A stretch of 7,602 nt of DNA, from NCBI GenBank assembly GCA_007123975.1, contig SLFZ01000053.1, positions 1 through 7,602 of the forward strand, read 5' to 3'. Below, piece after piece: positions 5,224 through 7,602 of the stretch. The notes under the pieces are model-generated. The model had not been told where the DNA came from, ran no database searches, and saw only the letters and a program-made list of their open reading frames with translations. How positions within the stretch are numbered: position 1 is the first letter of the stretch; each line of letters starts with the position of its first letter. The stretch comes from Candidatus Izemoplasma sp. GTDB taxonomy: Bacteria; Bacillota_I; Bacilli_A; Izemoplasmatales; Izemoplasmataceae. A program made the position numbers and the translations under genes.

Positions 5224-7086
5224 ATGAAACGTCTTTTTGTGATTATCGCATCGATTATACTCGCACTGACGCTATCCGCTTGCGGACGCGGCACCGAGGA
5301 CGTCACGACGCTTTCCCGCGTGCGCGACGCCAGCCACCTTCGCGCCTTGTTAAATGAAAGCGAAGGGTGGAGCACCGACGGCTTCTTCGCCGTTCGCGAC
5401 GGGTTGGCTGAAGTGCATGAAGATGATGATGCCTCACGCGACACGCGCGAACACTCCGACACCAACGTCCAAGTTGACGGGGTCGATGAAGGCGACATCG
5501 TCAAAACCGATGGAAACCGCATTTATGCCTTGCGCTTCAACGCCCTCACCGTCATTGACATCGACCAAGACGGCAGCATGACCATCGTCTTTGATGAAGC
5601 GCGCGACGACGACGTGTGGGGCCACTACCGTGAACTTTACATCACCGACACCAAGCTCGTGGTCGTCGGGGTTTTCTACGACGTCACCCACATGCCTTAC
5701 GGTGGGCGCTCTGAAGATGATGCGGACGTCTATTACTTCCCGGTGTACCACACGATGACCACCGTTGACGTCTACGATAAACACACCATGGAACTCGAAG
5801 ACGCCTTCCAAATGAGTGGCCATCTGATGGGGTCGCGACTGATTGGGGATAACCTTTACTTAATCGGATCGCACGACGCCTACCGCGACCAAGACGACCC
5901 ACGCCCATACTTTTATGTCAATGATTCGCGCATCATGCCCGACTATTCAGACATTACGTACTTACCCCACGTGCCCACACGCTCTTTCACCGTCATCTCG
6001 ACCATTCGCTTGGCCGACGATAACGAACTGGAATACGACATCTTCTTGGGCGCGACCGCCTGGGGACAACTGTATGTCAGCGAAGAAGGCATTTATCTAG
6101 CCAGTACCCGTTACGAAGTCGTGTCCACTCGTCGCATCAACGACACGGCCGTTTCAGATAGTTTTGAAATGCGTGGCACCATTGTGTCGTACGTGTTTGA
6201 TGAAAACGGCTCGGTTGAGTATGGTGGCGCTGGCGATTTCAAAGGCTTTGTGATTAACCAGTTTGCGATGGATGAACACGATGGGTATTTCCGCCTTGTT
6301 ACTCGCGATGGCTGGGGAGAAAGCGCCATCAACCGCCTCTATGTGTTTGAGCGCGTGTATGAAGATGGCGAACCACGCCTCGAGCAACGTGCCTTGTTAG
6401 ATGAAGGGATTGGAAAGCCCGAAGAAACCGTGCGCTCGGTACGGTTTGACGGCGACATCGTCACGGTCGTGACGTTTGAAGAAATCGATCCGTTTTACGT
6501 CATTGATTTGAGCGACCCGCTCAACCCAACGATTCTCGGTGAACTCGAGATGCCAGGTTTCAGCACCTACCAGCACCCATGGAAAAACGACACGGTCATT
6601 GGTGTCGGGTATGAAACCAACGAAAACGGGTGGGTTATCGGATTGAAACTCTCGCTCATCGACATTAGCGATTATGAAAACCCCGTGGAAATCGGTGAAC
6701 CGCTGGTCTTGTTAAACGAAACGCAAGGCTGGCAGTACGGCGAAGCATTACACAACCACAAAGCCATCCTCGTCTCAGAGGCCTTCGATTTCATCGCCTT
6801 TGCGATCAGCCGTGCCACCTGGGGTGAAACCTACGAGTACCATAGCGATTACTTGGTATTCGACATCGACCTCGAGCGCGACCAACCGATTCAAATCGCT
6901 GCCTCAATCTCTCACATGGAACGCTTTGGTGAGGAAGGCGAGTGGCCATGGCCTTACACCTTCAATGTCAACCGCGCCGTCACGATCAACAACCAACTTT
7001 ATGTCATTTCAAACGGCGCCATCACACGCCACGACATCAATGACGACTTCAGTGAAATCGATCACATCGAGTTTGACAAGGACTAA
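5224..7086 (+). CDS. Beta-propeller domain lipoprotein (PF09826 / COG4880 type)
   Basis: A 620-residue protein. ATG 5224 lies 7 nt after AAGGGGG. The N-terminus is a lipoprotein signal: MKRL, a hydrophobic stretch, then LSAC with Cys20 as the lipidation site, so it is predicted to sit outside the membrane. Residues 28-77 are a charged tether with an acidic run (EVHEDDDASRD). The family hallmark follows at 80-97 (TNVQVDGVDEGDIVKTDG), next to NRIYAL, which marks the first propeller strand. Further blade-like strands are GQLYVSEEGIYLAS, DGDIVTVVTFEEIDPFYVIDLSDP and the terminal RAVTINNQLYVISNGAI near 582-598. Length and organisation agree with full-length family members. The biochemical role of this family is not established; propellers usually bind ligands or proteins. 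The gene is divergent from the CotH operon, sharing a 196-bp regulatory region, and is monocistronic because a terminator follows at once. Family assignment is strong; function is unknown. Confidence 0.9.
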   Translation: MKRLFVIIASIILALTLSACGRGTEDVTTLSRVRDASHLRALLNESEGWSTDGFFAVRDGLAEVHEDDDASRDTREHSDTNVQVDGVDEGDIVKTDGNRIYALRFNALTVIDIDQDGSMTIVFDEARDDDVWGHYRELYITDTKLVVVGVFYDVTHMPYGGRSEDDADVYYFPVYHTMTTVDVYDKHTMELEDAFQMSGHLMGSRLIGDNLYLIGSHDAYRDQDDPRPYFYVNDSRIMPDYSDITYLPHVPTRSFTVISTIRLADDNELEYDIFLGATAWGQLYVSEEGIYLASTRYEVVSTRRINDTAVSDSFEMRGTIVSYVFDENGSVEYGGAGDFKGFVINQFAMDEHDGYFRLVTRDGWGESAINRLYVFERVYEDGEPRLEQRALLDEGIGKPEETVRSVRFDGDIVTVVTFEEIDPFYVIDLSDPLNPTILGELEMPGFSTYQHPWKNDTVIGVGYETNENGWVIGLKLSLIDISDYENPVEIGEPLVLLNETQGWQYGEALHNHKAILVSEAFDFIAFAISRATWGETYEYHSDYLVFDIDLERDQPIQIAASISHMERFGEEGEWPWPYTFNVNRAVTINNQLYVISNGAITRHDINDDFSEIDHIEFDKD

Positions 7087-7093
7087 CCAACTC

Positions 7094-7126
7094 AAAGCAC
7101 TCGCCAGCGGGCGAGTGCTTTTTTTT
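7094..7126 (+). terminator. Rho-independent terminator of the propeller gene
   Basis: AAAGCACTCGCC (7094-7105) pairs perfectly with GGCGAGTGCTTT (7110-7121) around a 4-nt loop. The T-run continues to 7126, giving eight T residues. It begins 7 nt after the TAA stop and should end transcription efficiently before the downstream gene. Confidence 0.95.
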
Positions 7127-7159
7127 CGCTTCTCAGAATCGTAAAAGTCAGGATTGTTT

Positions 7160-7189
7160 TTGTGGCCTAGGGCTTTATTATGCTATAAT
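7160..7189 (+). promoter_or_regulatory. Extended -10 promoter of the downstream membrane-protein gene
   Basis: TGCTATAAT (7181-7189) is a perfect extended -10. TTGTGG (7160-7165), 18 bp upstream, is a partial -35. Transcription would begin near 7196, giving a leader of about 98 nt before the ATG at 7294. A second extended -10-like sequence, TGATAAAAT (7252-7260), lies closer to the gene without a good -35. Confidence 0.7.
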
Positions 7190-7229
7190 GTTGTTAATAT
7201 GAAAGAGAGAACATCCTATAAAAATCTAA

Positions 7230-7253
7230 CACGTGCAGAATAGTCTGAACATG
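7230..7253. promoter_or_regulatory. Imperfect hairpin or dyad in the 5' leader of the membrane-protein gene
   Basis: CACGTGCAGA (7230-7239) can pair with TCTGAACATG (7244-7253) around the loop ATAG, with 8 of 10 positions paired. It sits in the predicted leader and overlaps the upstream edge of the secondary -10-like element at 7252-7260. There is no T-tract after it, so it is not a terminator. Confidence 0.25.
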
Positions 7254-7293
7254 ATAAAATAGAGTATCCGAACGGCTTTGAAAGGATGGTAAC

Positions 7294-7602
7294 ATGAGGC
7301 GTTTCTTCTTGTGCATATACGTGGTTGGCACCGCCGTGCTACTCATTGCAACGCCGTTTGATTTGGCTATATCAGAGGCTCTTTTTGGTGGTAAAAACGG
7401 TGCGTTCCGCGCGCTGTCGGAAATGGTTTACGTTCCACCGTTTTTGATTGGCTATTTTGGCATCGCGTATTATGTTCAACGATTTAACGATAAAAGCGTC
7501 CCTCGATGGGTGCGCAACACCGTGTTTGGGTTTGCAATTTTGGGTGTTGTAGGACTGTCGGTGATGTTTTTTGTTTCCATGCGTTTCTTGCCTTACTACC
7601 AA
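7294..7602 (+). CDS. Multi-pass membrane protein, probable PAP2-family phosphatase N-terminus (3' end outside window)
   Basis: ATG 7294 follows AAGGA at 7 nt spacing; the frame stays open for 103 codons to the window end, so the gene is truncated at its 3' side. Three hydrophobic segments are visible at about residues 4-20, 45-63 and 78-97. The region between the first two (FDLAISEALFGGKNGAFRALSEMVYVPP) resembles the N-terminal part of bacterial PAP2 membrane phosphatases, in which a D..IS.AL segment precedes a short amphipathic stretch and a helix. The catalytic PAP2 motifs (KX6RP, PSGH, SRX5H) would lie beyond the window and cannot be checked. If the call is right, it dephosphorylates lipid phosphates such as undecaprenyl pyrophosphate or phosphatidate at the membrane. 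It is transcribed from its own promoter. The membrane-protein call is firm; the PAP2 call is moderate. Confidence 0.7.
   Translation, partial: MRRFFLCIYVVGTAVLLIATPFDLAISEALFGGKNGAFRALSEMVYVPPFLIGYFGIAYYVQRFNDKSVPRWVRNTVFGFAILGVVGLSVMFFVSMRFLPYYQ

Noticed and set aside
5049..5357. Plus-strand open frame across the divergent region
   Set aside because: It runs through the predicted promoters and into the propeller gene in another frame; no domain and no ribosome site.
5058..5522. Minus-strand open frame spanning the divergent region and the start of the propeller gene
   Set aside because: It lies antisense to a clear lipoprotein signal and covers both promoters; the product is Ser/Arg-rich low-information sequence typical of a shadow frame.
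7199..7243. 14-codon reading frame starting ATGAAAGAGAGA in the leader, a possible leader peptide
   Set aside because: No ribosome site precedes it, and its ATG is only about 3 nt from the predicted transcription start; there is no amino-acid run suggesting attenuation.
7372..7602. Minus-strand open frame opposite the right-edge gene
   Set aside because: It is antisense to a better-supported membrane-protein frame with its own ribosome site and promoter, and shows no recognisable domain.
1..7602. CRISPR array, tRNA, rRNA or insertion sequence
   Set aside because: No regularly spaced repeats with spacers, no cloverleaf-like segment and no transposase or terminal inverted repeats were seen; the window is almost fully coding.

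Overview
The window carries four protein-coding genes, two of them cut by the window edges, plus a fifth edge-truncated gene at the right. Base composition is close to half G+C. Shine-Dalgarno sequences are strong (AGGAGG, AGGGAGG, AAGGGGG) at about 7 nt spacing, promoters look like sigma-A types, and terminators are classic GC hairpins with T-tracts. Lipoprotein signal peptides, a CotH kinase, and internalin-like leucine-rich repeats point to a Bacillota-type bacterium or a close wall-less or deep-branching relative. The standard code fits: TGG is used for Trp throughout, and TGA ends two genes just before a terminator. The exact lineage cannot be set from this sequence.

Layout. 1-1758 (+) is the C-terminal part of a large superfamily 1 helicase of the DUF4011/MTES_1575 defence-type class. 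It has a C-terminal Vsr-like nuclease domain whose usual catalytic residues look substituted. A bidirectional terminator (1762-1798) separates it from a convergent two-gene operon on the minus strand. The upstream gene of that operon (3432-5027) encodes a CotH-family atypical kinase lipoprotein. The downstream gene (1805-3409) encodes a membrane-anchored or secreted protein with about 11 leucine-rich repeats followed by a lamin-tail domain. The 196-bp divergent region 5028-5223 holds the operon's promoter, a promoter for the opposite gene, and several repeat or dyad elements between them. The plus-strand gene 5224-7086 encodes a PF09826-type beta-propeller lipoprotein and ends in a strong terminator. 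After about 170 bp with its own extended -10 promoter, a multi-pass membrane protein gene begins at 7294 (probably the N-terminus of a PAP2-family phosphatase) and runs off the window.

How the genes may fit together. Everything from 1805 to 7086 is predicted to act outside the cytoplasmic membrane: a lipid-anchored kinase, its LRR/lamin-tail operon partner, and a divergently transcribed propeller lipoprotein. The most interesting reading is a small cell-surface module in which CotH phosphorylates an extracellular target, with the LRR-lamin-tail protein as partner, scaffold or substrate. This is inference from gene order and domain content. The helicase gene is convergent with its own terminator and appears functionally separate.
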